Below are positions 1-9,856 of a DNA stretch of 48,941 nt, piece after piece. Both the position numbers and the translations under genes were made by a program. Where the stretch lies: NCBI GenBank assembly GCA_026386955.1, contig JAPLMQ010000310.1, positions 1 to 48,941 of the forward strand, given 5' to 3'. This stretch comes from Planctomycetota bacterium (GTDB lineage Bacteria; Planctomycetota; Phycisphaerae; Phycisphaerales; Phycisphaeraceae). Numbering within the stretch: position 1 is the stretch's first letter; the number at the start of each line of letters is the position of its first letter. The notes under the pieces are model-generated. The model saw only the letters and a list, made by a program, of their open reading frames with translations. It was not told the DNA's origin and ran no database searches.

Positions 1-2
1 CC

Positions 3-503
3 TGGCCGATCGGCGACGCCGCGGCCCCGGTGGCGTGGCTGCAGTTGGGCGTGGGGGCGAAGGACTTGGCGGTGAGCGTTCGCGTCAACGACAGCAAGGC
101 GGCGCAGGCCGCGGCGCCGTGGGAGGGATCGTGCGTGGAGGTCTTCGCCGCGGGGAGCCAGGGCGGGCCGATCTCGCAGTTCTTCCTCCTGCCGCGCACC
201 GCCGACGCGTCGGAGCGGGCCCTTCGCGCCGAGGGGATGGTGCAGGTGCCCGAGCCGCGGGTCCGCGTCCACTCGGCCCCGACAGCCGCGACATCGACCT
301 CGCCCCAAGGCTACGAACTCTCGGCCCTCATCCCGCTCGACCTCCTCGCAGGCATCGACCCCGCGGCCCCGTTCCTCGTCGACATCGCCGTCTCCGCCGT
401 CGCCGGCCCCGCGGGGAAGTACGTCCGCGAGATCCTCGACGGCAACCCACGGGCCTACTGCGACGCCTCGGGCTACGTCCGCGTCGTGCCGGCGAAGGCG
501 TGA
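3..503 (+). CDS. CBM9-like carbohydrate-binding protein, C-terminal part (gene cut by window edge)
   Basis: The reading frame is open from the first complete codon at position 3 and ends in TGA at 501-503, so only the C-terminal 166 residues are present. The pattern of a Val-Arg-Val-Asn-Asp strand, then a Pro-Trp-Glu-Gly turn and a Cys-Val-Glu-Val-Phe strand matches the middle of family 9 carbohydrate-binding modules, where the usual form is a Val-x-Val-x-Asp strand followed by pWeGDsVElf. The final third ([10 protein letters not shown]) fits the usual last strands of that fold. In this family the module is attached to xylanases, other glycoside hydrolases or stands in large secreted planctomycete proteins; what lies upstream here is unknown. 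It is followed by xylulokinase on the same strand. No signal for an internal start is compelling, and GTG at position 30 is simply the first start-like codon in the window. Confidence 0.6.
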   Translation, partial: WPIGDAAAPVAWLQLGVGAKDLAVSVRVNDSKAAQAAAPWEGSCVEVFAAGSQGGPISQFFLLPRTADASERALRAEGMVQVPEPRVRVHSAPTAATSTSPQGYELSALIPLDLLAGIDPAAPFLVDIAVSAVAGPAGKYVREILDGNPRAYCDASGYVRVVPAKA

Positions 504-547
504 GGTTGAGGATTTTCCTGCTCGTTTGCATTTGCCGTCCGCACCCT

Positions 548-553
548 TACATT
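548..553 (+). promoter_or_regulatory. Possible -10 element of xylB (TACATT)
   Basis: A TACATT hexamer stands in a short AT-richer stretch 39 bases before the xylulokinase ATG, in otherwise very GC-rich sequence. No convincing -35 is visible. The assignment rests on the recurrence of TAnnnT hexamers at similar distances before other genes in this window. Confidence 0.3.
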
Positions 554-591
554 CAAACCCCGCTCCAAAGCCACCTCCAGGAATCGCCTCC

Positions 592-2124
592 ATGTCCTAT
601 CTCCTCGGCATCGACATCGGCACCTCCGGCACCAAGACGCTCTTGTGCGACTACAAGGGGCGCGTCGCCGCGACCGCGACCAGCGAGCACGACATCGCCT
701 CGCCCAAGCCGGGCTGGTCGGAGCAGGACCCGCTCCAGTGGTGGGACGCGACGTGCAAGGCGACCAAGGCCGTGCTCGCCAAGGCGGGCGTGAAGGCCAG
801 CCAGGTCACCGCGGTCGGCCTCTCGGGCCAGATGCACGGCTCGGTCTTCCTGGGCGAAGGGACCACGCCGCTCCGCCCCGCGCTGCTTTGGAACGACCAG
901 CGCACCGGCGCGGAGTGCGCCGAGATCGAGTCCCGCGCCGGGGGGCGCAAGAAGCTCATCGGCATGGTCGGCAACCCGGCGCTCACCGGCTTCACCGCGC
1001 CCAAGATCCTCTGGGTCCGCAAGCATGAGCCTCGCGTCTACGCGAAGACCAAGCACATCCTCCTGCCCAAGGACTACATCCGCTATTGCATGACCGGCGA
1101 ATACGCGACGGAGGTCGGTGACGCCTCGGGCACGCTCCTGCTCGACGTCCGCAACCGCAAGTGGAACACCACGCTCATCGACCTGTTGAAGATCGACCGC
1201 TCGTTCCTCCCGCCATGCTTCGAGTCGCACGTGGTCAGCGGGAAGATCACCGCCTCGGCCGCGAAGCTGCTCGGCCTCGCGGAGGGGACGCCGGTGGTCG
1301 GCGGCTCGGGCGACCAGCCCGCCGGCGCGGTGGGCAACGGCATCGTCGCCAGCGGGATCGTCAGCGCGACGCTGGGCACCAGCGGCGTGGTCTTCGCCCA
1401 CGCCGACAAGCCGACGTACGACCCCGAGGGGCGCGTTCACACCATGTGCGCCGCCGTCGAGGGCAAGTGGTGCGTCTTCGGCTGCATGCTCTCCGCGGGC
1501 GGGTCGTTCCAGTGGTTCCGCAACCACCTCGCCGGCGCCGAGACGGCCGAGGCGAAGAAGCGAGGCGTCGACCCCTACGAGCTGCTCATCGCCGAGGCGG
1601 GCAAGGCCCCCGCGGGCAGCGAAGGGCTCTTCTTCCTGCCGTACCTCACCGGCGAGCGCTGCCCGTACCCCAACCCAAACGCCCGCGGCGGGTGGATCGG
1701 CCTCACCTCGCGCCACAACCGCCCGGCGATGATCCGCTCGCTCCTCGAGGGCGTGACCTTCGGCATGGCCGACGCGCTGAAGATCATGACCGGCATGGGC
1801 ATCGGCGTGAAGACCGTCCGCCTCTCGGGCGGCGGGGCCCGCAGCGCCTTCTGGCGTCAGCTTCAGGCCGACATCTACGGGAAGAACGTCGCGACCATCA
1901 ACGCCCAGGAGGGCCCGGCCTACGGCGTGGCGATCCTCGCGGGCGTCGGCACCGGCGTCTGGAAGAACGTCCCCGAGGCCTGCAAGGCGGCGATCCGCGA
2001 GACCGAGAAGCTCGCGCCGAACAAGAAGGCTGCGAAGATGTACGCCAAGGCCCACGCGGAATACCAGAGCCTCTACGGCGCGCTCAAGGATGAGTTCGAC
2101 AACATCGCAGAGTTGGGGCGGTGA
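592..2124 (+). CDS. xylB: Xylulokinase (FGGY carbohydrate kinase)
   Basis: This 510-residue protein phosphorylates D-xylulose with ATP to give xylulose 5-phosphate, feeding the pentose phosphate pathway in the cytoplasm. The N-terminus [15 protein letters not shown] is the phosphate-1 loop of the FGGY/actin-fold kinases, SGQMHGSV near residue 78 is the xylulokinase substrate-binding segment, [14 protein letters not shown] and LGTSGVVFA lie at the second ATP-binding half, and the [17 protein letters not shown] segment is the FGGY C-terminal signature. Length is typical for the family (about 480-520). ATG at 592 is chosen because homology starts there; an AGGA lies 11 bases upstream, and the frame upstream (from 526) has no family sequence. 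The gene for 6-phosphogluconate dehydrogenase is 10 kb away, so pentose metabolism is represented but not as one operon. A palindromic repeat follows directly. Confidence 0.95.
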   Translation: MSYLLGIDIGTSGTKTLLCDYKGRVAATATSEHDIASPKPGWSEQDPLQWWDATCKATKAVLAKAGVKASQVTAVGLSGQMHGSVFLGEGTTPLRPALLWNDQRTGAECAEIESRAGGRKKLIGMVGNPALTGFTAPKILWVRKHEPRVYAKTKHILLPKDYIRYCMTGEYATEVGDASGTLLLDVRNRKWNTTLIDLLKIDRSFLPPCFESHVVSGKITASAAKLLGLAEGTPVVGGSGDQPAGAVGNGIVASGIVSATLGTSGVVFAHADKPTYDPEGRVHTMCAAVEGKWCVFGCMLSAGGSFQWFRNHLAGAETAEAKKRGVDPYELLIAEAGKAPAGSEGLFFLPYLTGERCPYPNPNARGGWIGLTSRHNRPAMIRSLLEGVTFGMADALKIMTGMGIGVKTVRLSGGGARSAFWRQLQADIYGKNVATINAQEGPAYGVAILAGVGTGVWKNVPEACKAAIRETEKLAPNKKAAKMYAKAHAEYQSLYGALKDEFDNIAELGR

Positions 2125-2135
2125 AGCGGCTTGCA

Positions 2136-2244
2136 TTGTTAGCCGGACGCGCCAGCGACGGAGGTCACGGATCGACGGTTGCGGTGGATGGTTCATGATG
2201 CCGGCGCGCCTCTAACCTCCGTCGCTGGCGCGTCCGGCTAACAA
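2136..2244. repeat. Dispersed inverted repeat, family 1 (copy 1)
   Basis: Two perfect 30-base arms at 2136-2165 and 2215-2244 are separated by 49 bases. The arm core is TTAGCCGGACGCGCCAGCG followed by ACGGAGGT. The same core recurs at 5648, 9642, 14410 and 29623. This copy lies between the convergent xylB and GH20 genes and its right arm contains the TAG stop of the GH20 gene (2238-2240). It could act as a bidirectional terminator, but there is no T-run. Confidence 0.9.
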
Positions 2245-4184
2245 GACCGCTCGCTCTCCGCCTCCCGGGCCAGCCTCAGCGTGATCGTCGCCGCCGCCCT
2301 CTGCGTCTGGTCGAGCAGCGTGCGCATCGTGTCGGGCGAGCCGAGGTAGGCGAAGCTGGAATCGTCGAGCAGCGCCGCCTTCGCGTTGACCACCTGTCCG
2401 GAAACCTCGACGACCTCGGCCGGCACGAGCGCGTGGTCCGCCAGCACGAGGCTGGCGAAGCTCAGGCCCTGGCCGCCGAAGCCGGTGACGGTCAGGCGGA
2501 CTGCGTCGGGCTCGGCGGGCCCCATCTGCCGGAGCGGGAGTCGTAGGCGATAGGGCACGGGCGCGCGAACGTCGGCCGGCTTGAACCCGCCGGTGAAGAG
2601 GTCGCGCCACTCGCCGTTGCAGCGCAGCTCGACGCGCAGTTGCGGGCCGGAGAAGGCGTCCCAGAGGAACAGCCGCAGGTCGAGCATCGCCCGCTGTGAA
2701 ACAGGCGTGGCCTCGATCTCGTCGACGAACTTGCGCAGGCGGGCGGCCGCGTCGCGGTGGGGGGGCGATGCCAATTCAGGGGCGATGCCCGGGCGATGAC
2801 GGGCCCATTGGTCTGCACGGCGTTTCTGAAGGTCAGCCATCCGCGCGAGGCAATCGTCGATCGCCCGGCGGCCGGCGGCGGGGTCACCCGGGGCCACGCG
2901 CGGGTCGATCCGGTCGGCCAGCGCCTCGCGCACCTTGCCCCAGAGCACCACGTCGCGCGTGAGGATCAGCAGGTCTTCGACGAGGTCGCGCTGCGTCTCG
3001 GCCGCCTTCGAACCCTCCGCCTGCAGCCGCGCCATCGCCGCCTCGAGCGTCGCCCCCGCGAGTTCCATCGCCGCGACGGCCCGGGCCTCGACGTTGCTCA
3101 GCGGCCCGCGCAGCGCCGCCGCCGGCCAGGGGCCGTAGGTCAGGCTCTGCCCCTCCAGCGCCGCCGTCCCCGCGGCCGCACGTTCGACGGGCGTGAGATC
3201 GGGCAGCAGTGCGTCGATCGTCGCCGGCCAAGCCTCGTTCACGTCGAGCGCAGGCTCCGACCACAGCCGGCCTGCGAGCGCGACGCCCGGCAACTGCCTC
3301 GGCAGGAACGAGTGCGACAGCTCCCAGATCGTCTGCAGCCCGCCCAGCACGGGCCCGCGCCGCCCGTAGCGGGTCAGCGCCTGCGTCGACCGCGGCCCGC
3401 TCGCCACCGGGCAGAGCAGCACGTCGAAGCCGAGCCGGGCGTAGATCGAGAGCCAGTCGCGCCGGCGGAGGTTGTTGAAGTGGCCTTGGTAGCCGCCGAG
3501 GTCGATCTGGTCGGCCTCGTAGGTCCAGGCGCACATCACGAAGTCGCGCGGGACGCAGCGAAGCACCTTCTCCGCCGCGTTCTCGAACATGTCGTCCCAG
3601 ATCCACGGGCGCTTGCCCAGCGGCTGGAGGATCGCGTGCATCGAGAGCAGGTGCTCGATGAAGAGGTCGTCGTGCGAGAGCCCGTCGTCGAGCTTCGCGC
3701 GGCAGGTCGGGCAGGTGCCCAGGCCCCAAGCCTCGTCGCAGCCGATGTGCATCTGCTCGGAGGGGAAGACCGCGGCGATCTCCGCGAGGTAGTCGCGCAA
3801 AAAGGCGTACGTCCCTGCGTTCGACGGGCAGAACATGTGCCCGCCCCAGACGTTCGGGCCCGACTCCTTCAGCGGCTCGAGTTCCTTGCAGGTCAGGAAA
3901 TGCTCCGCGTGGCCCAGCGTCGCGATGCAGGGGACGACGTCGAGCCCGCGCCGCGCCGCATGCTTCACCACGCGCTCCATGTCGGCGGGGCTGTAGCTCG
4001 CGTCGGCTGGGCGGAAGGGGAACGACTTGGTGCGCACCACGCCCTCCAGGTAGAGCAGCAGCGTGTTGTGCCCGTGGTCGGCGGCGAAGTCGGCGAAGCG
4101 GCAGATGCCCTCGACGGTCTCCCGCTGGCGGGCGAGGTCGAGCTGGACGGCACGGATGCGCCAAGGCGCGGGGGACGGACTCAT
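2238..4184 (-). CDS. Family 20 glycoside hydrolase (beta-N-acetylhexosaminidase-like)
   Basis: The 648-residue protein has a TIM-barrel first half: a HGHNTLLLYLEG strand near 37-48, a helix-strand segment LDVVPCIATLGHAEH near 81-95, and the strand MHIGCDEAW with Asp150-Glu151, the general-acid pair expected for GH20 enzymes, which remove terminal GlcNAc or GalNAc by substrate-assisted catalysis. A Trp-rich IWDDMF strand follows near 200. The C-terminal ~200 residues look like an all-beta accessory region. No signal peptide is visible, so it may act on imported oligosaccharides. ATG at 4184 is preferred over TTG at 4196 because GGAA lies 6 bases upstream. The stop codon TAG is provided by a palindromic repeat arm, so the C-terminal residues may have been set by repeat insertion. 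Substrate specificity cannot be told from sequence; the family assignment is firm. Confidence 0.85.
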   Translation of the reverse strand: MSPSPAPWRIRAVQLDLARQRETVEGICRFADFAADHGHNTLLLYLEGVVRTKSFPFRPADASYSPADMERVVKHAARRGLDVVPCIATLGHAEHFLTCKELEPLKESGPNVWGGHMFCPSNAGTYAFLRDYLAEIAAVFPSEQMHIGCDEAWGLGTCPTCRAKLDDGLSHDDLFIEHLLSMHAILQPLGKRPWIWDDMFENAAEKVLRCVPRDFVMCAWTYEADQIDLGGYQGHFNNLRRRDWLSIYARLGFDVLLCPVASGPRSTQALTRYGRRGPVLGGLQTIWELSHSFLPRQLPGVALAGRLWSEPALDVNEAWPATIDALLPDLTPVERAAAGTAALEGQSLTYGPWPAAALRGPLSNVEARAVAAMELAGATLEAAMARLQAEGSKAAETQRDLVEDLLILTRDVVLWGKVREALADRIDPRVAPGDPAAGRRAIDDCLARMADLQKRRADQWARHRPGIAPELASPPHRDAAARLRKFVDEIEATPVSQRAMLDLRLFLWDAFSGPQLRVELRCNGEWRDLFTGGFKPADVRAPVPYRLRLPLRQMGPAEPDAVRLTVTGFGGQGLSFASLVLADHALVPAEVVEVSGQVVNAKAALLDDSSFAYLGSPDTMRTLLDQTQRAAATITLRLAREAESERSC

Positions 4185-4216
4185 GATGCGTTCCAAAACG
4201 TGGGTTGGGCGCGTCG

Positions 4217-4222
4217 ACTATA
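4217..4222 (-). promoter_or_regulatory. Possible -10 element of the GH20 gene (TATAGT)
   Basis: TATAGT read on the minus strand lies 33 bases before the GH20 ATG in a locally AT-rich spot. No clear -35 partner is seen. Confidence 0.35.
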
Positions 4223-4292
4223 ACGCAAGGGTGGACCGCTTCAGGTGTCCGCCACCATGGCGTGCCGCACGACTCGGTTCTACCATGAGGCG

Positions 4293-5621
4293 ATGAAGCC
4301 CAAGCCCGACGAGGCCGGTCCCAAGGCCAAGCCCCCGCGCGGCACGCTCGTCGGCCGGGCGGCGCGCTTCTGCGGCGTCGCCCTCCACGCCGCCGCACGC
4401 ACGCTCGACGGCAAGGGCGAGTTCCCCGACATGCCCCGCCTGCGCAAAGGCCGCCCCGGCGCGGCCGCGGGCATCGAGCCCCACCAGCTCGACGACCTGC
4501 CCACGCAGGCGGGCAGCGCCTACATCACCTGCATCGACTACTCGCCCGAGCACGTCCTGGTCCGCCACGTCGACAACATCGACGAGTTCCTCACCCACCA
4601 CCGCCCCGAGTGGACGGCCGTGCGCTGGATCAACGTCGACGGGCTCACCGACCTCAAGGCCATCCGCGTCCTCGCCGAGCGCTATCAGCTCCACCCGCTG
4701 GCGATCGAGGACGTGCTCCACGTCCCCCAGCGCCCCAAGATGGAGTCGTACGTGCCCAACGCGCCCGCGGCCGACGCCTCCGAGCGGGCCGCGAAGCACG
4801 CCGACGACAGCCAGATCGACGGCAAGTCGGCCGGCCCCTCGGCCGAGGACGACCTCTCTGCCGCCGCCTCGGCGCACTACCGGGCAAGGCTCTTCGTCAT
4901 CTCGCGCATGGTCCAGGTCATCGACGGCAAGCTCGCCAGCGAGCAGATCAGCCTCTTCCTGGGCCACCGCACCATCCTGACCTTCCAGGAGGACCGCGGC
5001 GACGTCTGGGACCCCGTGCGCGAGCGCCTCAAGCGGGCCGGCTCGCGCCTCCGCCAGAGCGACGCCAGCTTCCTGCTCTACTCCCTGCTCGACGCGATCA
5101 TCGACCACTGCTTCCCCATCCTCGAGCGCTACGGCGACCGGCTCGAGGAGCTCGAGGACATCATCCTCGAGAACCCCGGGCGCCACGCCATCCACGAGAT
5201 CCACCAGTTCAAGCGCGAGATGCTCCTGCTCCGCCGCGCGGTCTGGCCCATGCGCGAGGTCATCCAGTCGCTCCAGCGCGAGCCGCACGAGTGCATGGCC
5301 GAGAACACCCGCATGTACCTGCGCGACCTCTACGACCACGTCATCCAGATCATCGACCTGATCGAGACCTACCGCGAGATCGCCACCGGCCTCACCGAGA
5401 CCTACATGAGCTCGCTGAGCATCCGCATGAACGAGGTGATGAAGGTGCTGACCATCATCGGCACGATCTTCATCCCCCTCACGTTCCTCGCCGGCGTCTA
5501 CGGCATGAACATGCCGATCCCCGAGAACCACTACGAGATCAGCTACCCGCTCTTCTGGCTGGTCTGCCTCGTGGTGTCGGTGGGGATGCTGGCGTGGTTC
5601 AAGCGAAGAGGGTGGTTGTGA
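4293..5621 (+). CDS. corA: CorA family divalent metal ion transporter
   Basis: The 442-residue protein ends with the CorA signature: a first membrane helix (VLTIIGTIFIPLTFLAGVY), the Gly-Met-Asn motif of the pore mouth followed by MPIPE, a second helix (YPLFWLVCLVVSVGMLAWF) and a short basic tail RRGWL. The large cytoplasmic N-terminal domain contains the segment TAVRWINVDGL and the LHPLAIEDVLHVPQRPK motif typical of CorA. It transports Mg2+, Co2+ or related ions through the cytoplasmic membrane as a homopentamer in known members. ATG at 4293 is chosen because the upstream frame is not CorA-like. Two oddities: an 80-residue basic N-terminal extension, and a ~45-residue Ala/Asp/Ser-rich, probably disordered insert right after the HVPQRPKMESY segment, interrupting the cytoplasmic domain. 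It is divergent from the GH20 gene and convergent with the thiolase. Confidence 0.93.
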   Translation: MKPKPDEAGPKAKPPRGTLVGRAARFCGVALHAAARTLDGKGEFPDMPRLRKGRPGAAAGIEPHQLDDLPTQAGSAYITCIDYSPEHVLVRHVDNIDEFLTHHRPEWTAVRWINVDGLTDLKAIRVLAERYQLHPLAIEDVLHVPQRPKMESYVPNAPAADASERAAKHADDSQIDGKSAGPSAEDDLSAAASAHYRARLFVISRMVQVIDGKLASEQISLFLGHRTILTFQEDRGDVWDPVRERLKRAGSRLRQSDASFLLYSLLDAIIDHCFPILERYGDRLEELEDIILENPGRHAIHEIHQFKREMLLLRRAVWPMREVIQSLQREPHECMAENTRMYLRDLYDHVIQIIDLIETYREIATGLTETYMSSLSIRMNEVMKVLTIIGTIFIPLTFLAGVYGMNMPIPENHYEISYPLFWLVCLVVSVGMLAWFKRRGWL

Positions 5622-5647
5622 GGCGGGAGCGGCGAATGCCGCATGCA

Positions 5648-5751
5648 TTGTTAGCCGGACGCGCAAGCGACGGAGGTTACGGCCGTCGTGATCCCGCGGG
5701 GCTCTCCGGTAACCGAATCTAACCTCCGTCGCTTGCGCGTCCGGCTAACAA
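5648..5751. repeat. Dispersed inverted repeat, family 1 (copy 2)
   Basis: Perfect 32-base arms at 5648-5679 and 5720-5751 enclose 40 bases. The arm core reads TTAGCCGGACGCGCAAGCG, differing from copy 1 by one base that is changed on both arms. It lies between the convergent corA and thiolase genes, the thiolase stop codon being 8 bases beyond the right arm. Confidence 0.9.
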
Positions 5752-5758
5752 GACGGGC

Positions 5759-6907
<1,149 letters not shown>

Positions 6908-6929
6908 GCGGCCTCTCCTGGCGGATGAA

Positions 6930-8489
6930 TCATGCGGGTGACGCGAACAAATGAGCCGGCATCACCTTCGGCTCGCGGATGATCGGCTTGAACGCCATCT
7001 GCCCCAGCACCTGCCTCTGCAGGTCGATCCCGGGCGCGATCTCGATCAGCTCCAGCCCGCCATCCGTCAAACGAAACACCGCCCGCTCGGTGACGTAAAG
7101 CACGTCCTGCCCGATCTCACGCGACCGCTTGGCGCTGAACGACGTCTGCTCCACCTCCGCGATGAACTTGCGCACCTCGCCCTCGCGGACGATCCGCAGC
7201 TTGCCATCCTCCACCGCCACCTCCAGCGCGCCCGCCGTGAACGTGCCGCAGAAGATCAGCCGCTTGGCGCTCTGGGTGATGTTGACGAATCCGCCCACGC
7301 CCGCGACGCGCGTCCCGAAGCGCGAGACGTTCACGTCGCCGTTGGCCCCGATCTGGGCGGCCCCCAGCGCGGAGAAGTCGAGCCCGCGCCCGTCGTAGAA
7401 GTCGAACTGCGAGGAGGGGTCGACGATCGCCTGCGGGTGGACCGACGCGCCGAAGGAGAGCCCGCCCGCGGGCATGCCCCCGATCGGGCCCGACTCCACG
7501 GTGAGCGTGATCTTCCGCAGCAGCCCGCGCTCCGCGGCGATGCGGGCGACGCCCTCGGGCATGCCGATGCCCAGGTTCGCGATCGCGCCGATGGCGAGCT
7601 CGTCGCAGGCGCGGGCGGCGATGATCCGCCGCTCGTCCATCGGCAGCGGGATGGGCGCGGGCGGCGGGCTGTCGTGCTCCGCGGGCGTCACGTAGGCGGG
7701 GTTGAAGTCCTCGGCGAAGGTCTGCCCGTGGTCTGCCGGGTCGCCCACGACGATGTGGTCCACCAGCATCCCCGGCACGCGCACGTGGTGCGGCATGGCG
7801 GGGCGGTCGAGCAGCCGGCGGACCTGGGCGATGACTATGCCGCCCGAGTTGTGGACCGCCTGCGCGATGGGCAGGATCTCGCCGATGATCGCCTCGTCGT
7901 CGGCGATGAGGTTGCCGAAGGGGTCTGCCGCGGTGGCGCGGATGAGTCCGACGTGGATGGGGAACGACTTGTACCAGAGCCAGTCGCGCCCGCCGAGGGT
8001 GACGCGCTCGACGCCGCCCAGCGGCGTGCGGTCGTTGAGCCTGCCCGCGGCGCCCGAGGGGTGGGCGGGGTCGATGAAGGTGCCGAGCCCGATGTGGGTG
8101 ATGCAGCCGGGCCTGCCCGCGGCGATGTCGCGGAAGAGCTGGCACAGGACGCCCTGCGGGAAGTTGTAGGCCTCGACCTCGCCGGCGATCGCGAGCTTGC
8201 CCAGGCTGGGGGCGAGGCCCCAGTGGCCGCCGATGACGCGCTTGAGCATGCCCGCGTGGGCGAGGTGGTTGAGCCCGCGCTTCTTCGCGTCGCCCTGCCC
8301 CGCGGCCCAGACCAGCGTCAGCCCGCGCGGCGAGCCGGTGGCGAGGAAGCGCCGCTCCAGCGCGGCCGTGAGGGCCTCGGGGTGGGCCGCCCCGACGAAC
8401 CCGCCCGAGACGACGGTCACGCCGTCGGCGATCAACGCGACGGCCTGGTCGGCGGTGCAGAGCTTGGCGTCGCGGGGGTGGGTGGTCAT
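6930..8489 (-). CDS. Acyl CoA:acetate/3-ketoacid CoA-transferase, fused alpha-beta subunits
   Basis: The 519-residue protein joins both halves of a family I CoA-transferase: an N-terminal alpha half starting with [29 protein letters not shown] and ending in the NPAYVTP region, and a beta half beginning [15 protein letters not shown]. The catalytic Glu is expected in [14 protein letters not shown], and the glycine-rich segment [21 protein letters not shown] follows. It moves CoA between acyl-CoA and free short-chain acids such as acetate, propionate or acetoacetate. ATG at 8489 is chosen because a GGAA lies just upstream and the 24 upstream in-frame residues come from a dispersed repeat (positions near 8531-8564). 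Spacing of 22 bases to the thiolase implies one transcript. Fused enzymes of this kind are about 510-530 residues. Confidence 0.88.
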   Translation of the reverse strand: MTTHPRDAKLCTADQAVALIADGVTVVSGGFVGAAHPEALTAALERRFLATGSPRGLTLVWAAGQGDAKKRGLNHLAHAGMLKRVIGGHWGLAPSLGKLAIAGEVEAYNFPQGVLCQLFRDIAAGRPGCITHIGLGTFIDPAHPSGAAGRLNDRTPLGGVERVTLGGRDWLWYKSFPIHVGLIRATAADPFGNLIADDEAIIGEILPIAQAVHNSGGIVIAQVRRLLDRPAMPHHVRVPGMLVDHIVVGDPADHGQTFAEDFNPAYVTPAEHDSPPPAPIPLPMDERRIIAARACDELAIGAIANLGIGMPEGVARIAAERGLLRKITLTVESGPIGGMPAGGLSFGASVHPQAIVDPSSQFDFYDGRGLDFSALGAAQIGANGDVNVSRFGTRVAGVGGFVNITQSAKRLIFCGTFTAGALEVAVEDGKLRIVREGEVRKFIAEVEQTSFSAKRSREIGQDVLYVTERAVFRLTDGGLELIEIAPGIDLQRQVLGQMAFKPIIREPKVMPAHLFASPA

Positions 8490-8530
8490 GAGGGGTTCCG
8501 CGTGATGCGTGGCGCTCAGTCCGGGTTGCC

Positions 8531-8720
8531 TGGGTGCCACATGCCAGCGTACTCGTGGCATGTGTCTTCGCTCGGTCCGAAGCGCGATGTGAGGCAGCGT
8601 TCAAATCATCTTCGACATGGCGTATGACGACGCGATTCCTCGATCATTCGCAGCCATTCGCGGGGCTGGCGTTTCCCGTTGGCCCGCACATGCCACGAGT
8701 ACGATGGCATGTGGCACCCA
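8531..8720. repeat. Dispersed inverted repeat, family 2 (copy 1)
   Basis: Arms at about 8531-8563 and 8688-8720 are inverted copies with one mismatch and are separated by about 124 bases. Each arm is itself a hairpin: CACATGCCA, a 9-base loop ending GTACTCG, then TGGCATGTG. Related copies are at 14477, 17210 and 22542. This one fills the gap between the ketoacyl reductase and the CoA-transferase. Confidence 0.85.
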
Positions 8721-8751
8721 GAGGGGAAGCGTCGTCGCCCCATCCGATCGC

Positions 8752-9504
8752 TCACGCAAACCACCCGCCATTGACATGGATCGTCTGCCCCGTCACGTAC
8801 GCCCCCAGGTCGCTGCTCAGGAAGAGGATCACGCGGGCGATGTCGTCCGCCTCGCCGAACCGGCCGAGAGGGATGTTCTTGATCATCTCCGCGCGGACCT
8901 CCTCGGGGATCGACTTGCCCATCTCGGTGAGCACGACGCCCGGGGCGACGGCGTTGACGGTGATGTTCCTCCGCCCCAGCTCGCGACTGAGCACGCGGGC
9001 CATCGCCGCGACGCCCGCCTTCGCTGCCGCGTAGTTCGCCTGCCCGAAGAAGCCCACCGAGGCCGCGATCGAGGCGAGGTTCACGATGCGTCCGCCGTCG
9101 GCCATCCGCTCGACGGAGGCCTTGCAGACGTTGAAGACGCCGGTGAGGTTGGTGTCGATCACCGCCTGCCACTCGTCGCTCGACATCTTGCGCAGCGTGC
9201 GGTCGCGGAGGATGCCGGCGTTGTTGACCACGATGTTGAGCGAGCCGAAGCGGTCGATCGCCTTGCCGATCATCGCCTCGACCTGGGCGGGCTTGCGCAC
9301 GTCGGCGTCGAGGGCGAGGGCCCGCGGGCCGAGCTTCGCGGCCGCCTCGCTGGCCTTTGCGGCGTTGAGGCCCTGCGGGTCGCTGAAGTAGTTGATGACG
9401 ACGTTGGCCCCGGCTTGGTGCAGCATGGTGGCGGTGGCGAGCCCGAGCCCTTGCCCGGCCCCGGTGACCAGCGCGGTCTTGCCGGAAAGATCGATCGTGA
9501 ACAT
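8752..9504 (-). CDS. fabG: Short-chain dehydrogenase, 3-oxoacyl-(ACP or CoA) reductase
   Basis: The 250-residue protein is a classical SDR: cofactor motif TGAGQGLG at 14-21, NNAG at 94-97, catalytic Ser145, Tyr158 and Lys162 (ANYAAAKAG) and the C-terminal DDIARVILFLSSDLGAYVTGQTIHVNGG. Such enzymes reduce 3-oxoacyl-ACP or acetoacetyl-CoA with NADPH. The next two genes on the strand handle acyl-CoA, which fits an acetoacetyl-CoA reductase, but the fatty acid synthesis role is equally open. ATG at 9504 is chosen because GGAG stands 8 bases upstream and the family begins there. A TACAAT box on the same strand is 46 bases upstream. Confidence 0.9.
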   Translation of the reverse strand: MFTIDLSGKTALVTGAGQGLGLATATMLHQAGANVVINYFSDPQGLNAAKASEAAAKLGPRALALDADVRKPAQVEAMIGKAIDRFGSLNIVVNNAGILRDRTLRKMSSDEWQAVIDTNLTGVFNVCKASVERMADGGRIVNLASIAASVGFFGQANYAAAKAGVAAMARVLSRELGRRNITVNAVAPGVVLTEMGKSIPEEVRAEMIKNIPLGRFGEADDIARVILFLSSDLGAYVTGQTIHVNGGWFA

Positions 9505-9549
9505 GAAGGTCTCCGCGACGCCGGAGCGGTGGACTCGGCGAGGGCCGGC

Positions 9550-9555
9550 ATTGTA
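9550..9555 (-). promoter_or_regulatory. Possible -10 element of the fabG-like gene (TACAAT)
   Basis: TACAAT on the minus strand, 46 bases before the ATG, is identical to boxes before the MazG-like and ABC ATPase genes. No -35 was recognised. Confidence 0.4.
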
Positions 9556-9583
9556 TCGGGGCGGAGGCTGCGCGACTCCGTGC

Positions 9584-9610
9584 CACACCGCAGACGAAGT
9601 CTGCTGTGTG
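9584..9610. repeat. Short perfect hairpin CACACCGCAGAC / GTCTGCTGTGTG
   Basis: A near-perfect stem (one mismatch) with a 3-base loop sits upstream of the ketoacyl reductase promoter. It is preceded by GTGC, like family 2 arms, but the sequence is otherwise different. It has no T-run. Its role is unknown. Confidence 0.6.
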
Positions 9611-9641
9611 CCGGTCAACGGGAGCGCCGCGATGGGATCCT

Positions 9642-9747
9642 CTGGGTTAGCCGGACGCGCAAGCGACGGCTTGAACCGTCCGGTCTGCTGGACGCGTCAT
9701 GTTCGCCGTGCGTCCAAAGCCGTCGCTTGCGCGTCCGGCTAACCCAG
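9642..9747. repeat. Dispersed inverted repeat, family 1 (copy 3)
   Basis: Perfect 31-base arms at 9642-9672 and 9717-9747 around 44 bases. The outer part keeps the TTAGCCGGACGCGCAAGCG core, but the inner end reads GGCTT instead of GGAGGT, again changed on both arms. It lies in the 352-base gap between the ketoacyl reductase start and the MFS gene end. Confidence 0.9.
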
Positions 9748-9777
9748 GCCCGCGGGAACGTGGGGCTTCCGTTTTCC

Positions 9778-9825
9778 AAAGACCGCGTGAACGCGGAACT
9801 CCGAACCTCAGAGCCGTGCGAATGG
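9778..9825. repeat. Dispersed repeat, family 3 (single unit)
   Basis: A unit with the CCGCGTGAACGCGGAACTCC core and CTCAGAG end, related to the cluster around 19519-19860 and 17288-17412. The CCGCGTgaACGCGG part forms a small hairpin. Confidence 0.7.
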
Positions 9826-9856
9826 GGCGCCACACGAAACCCGTCCCGCATCCCCC

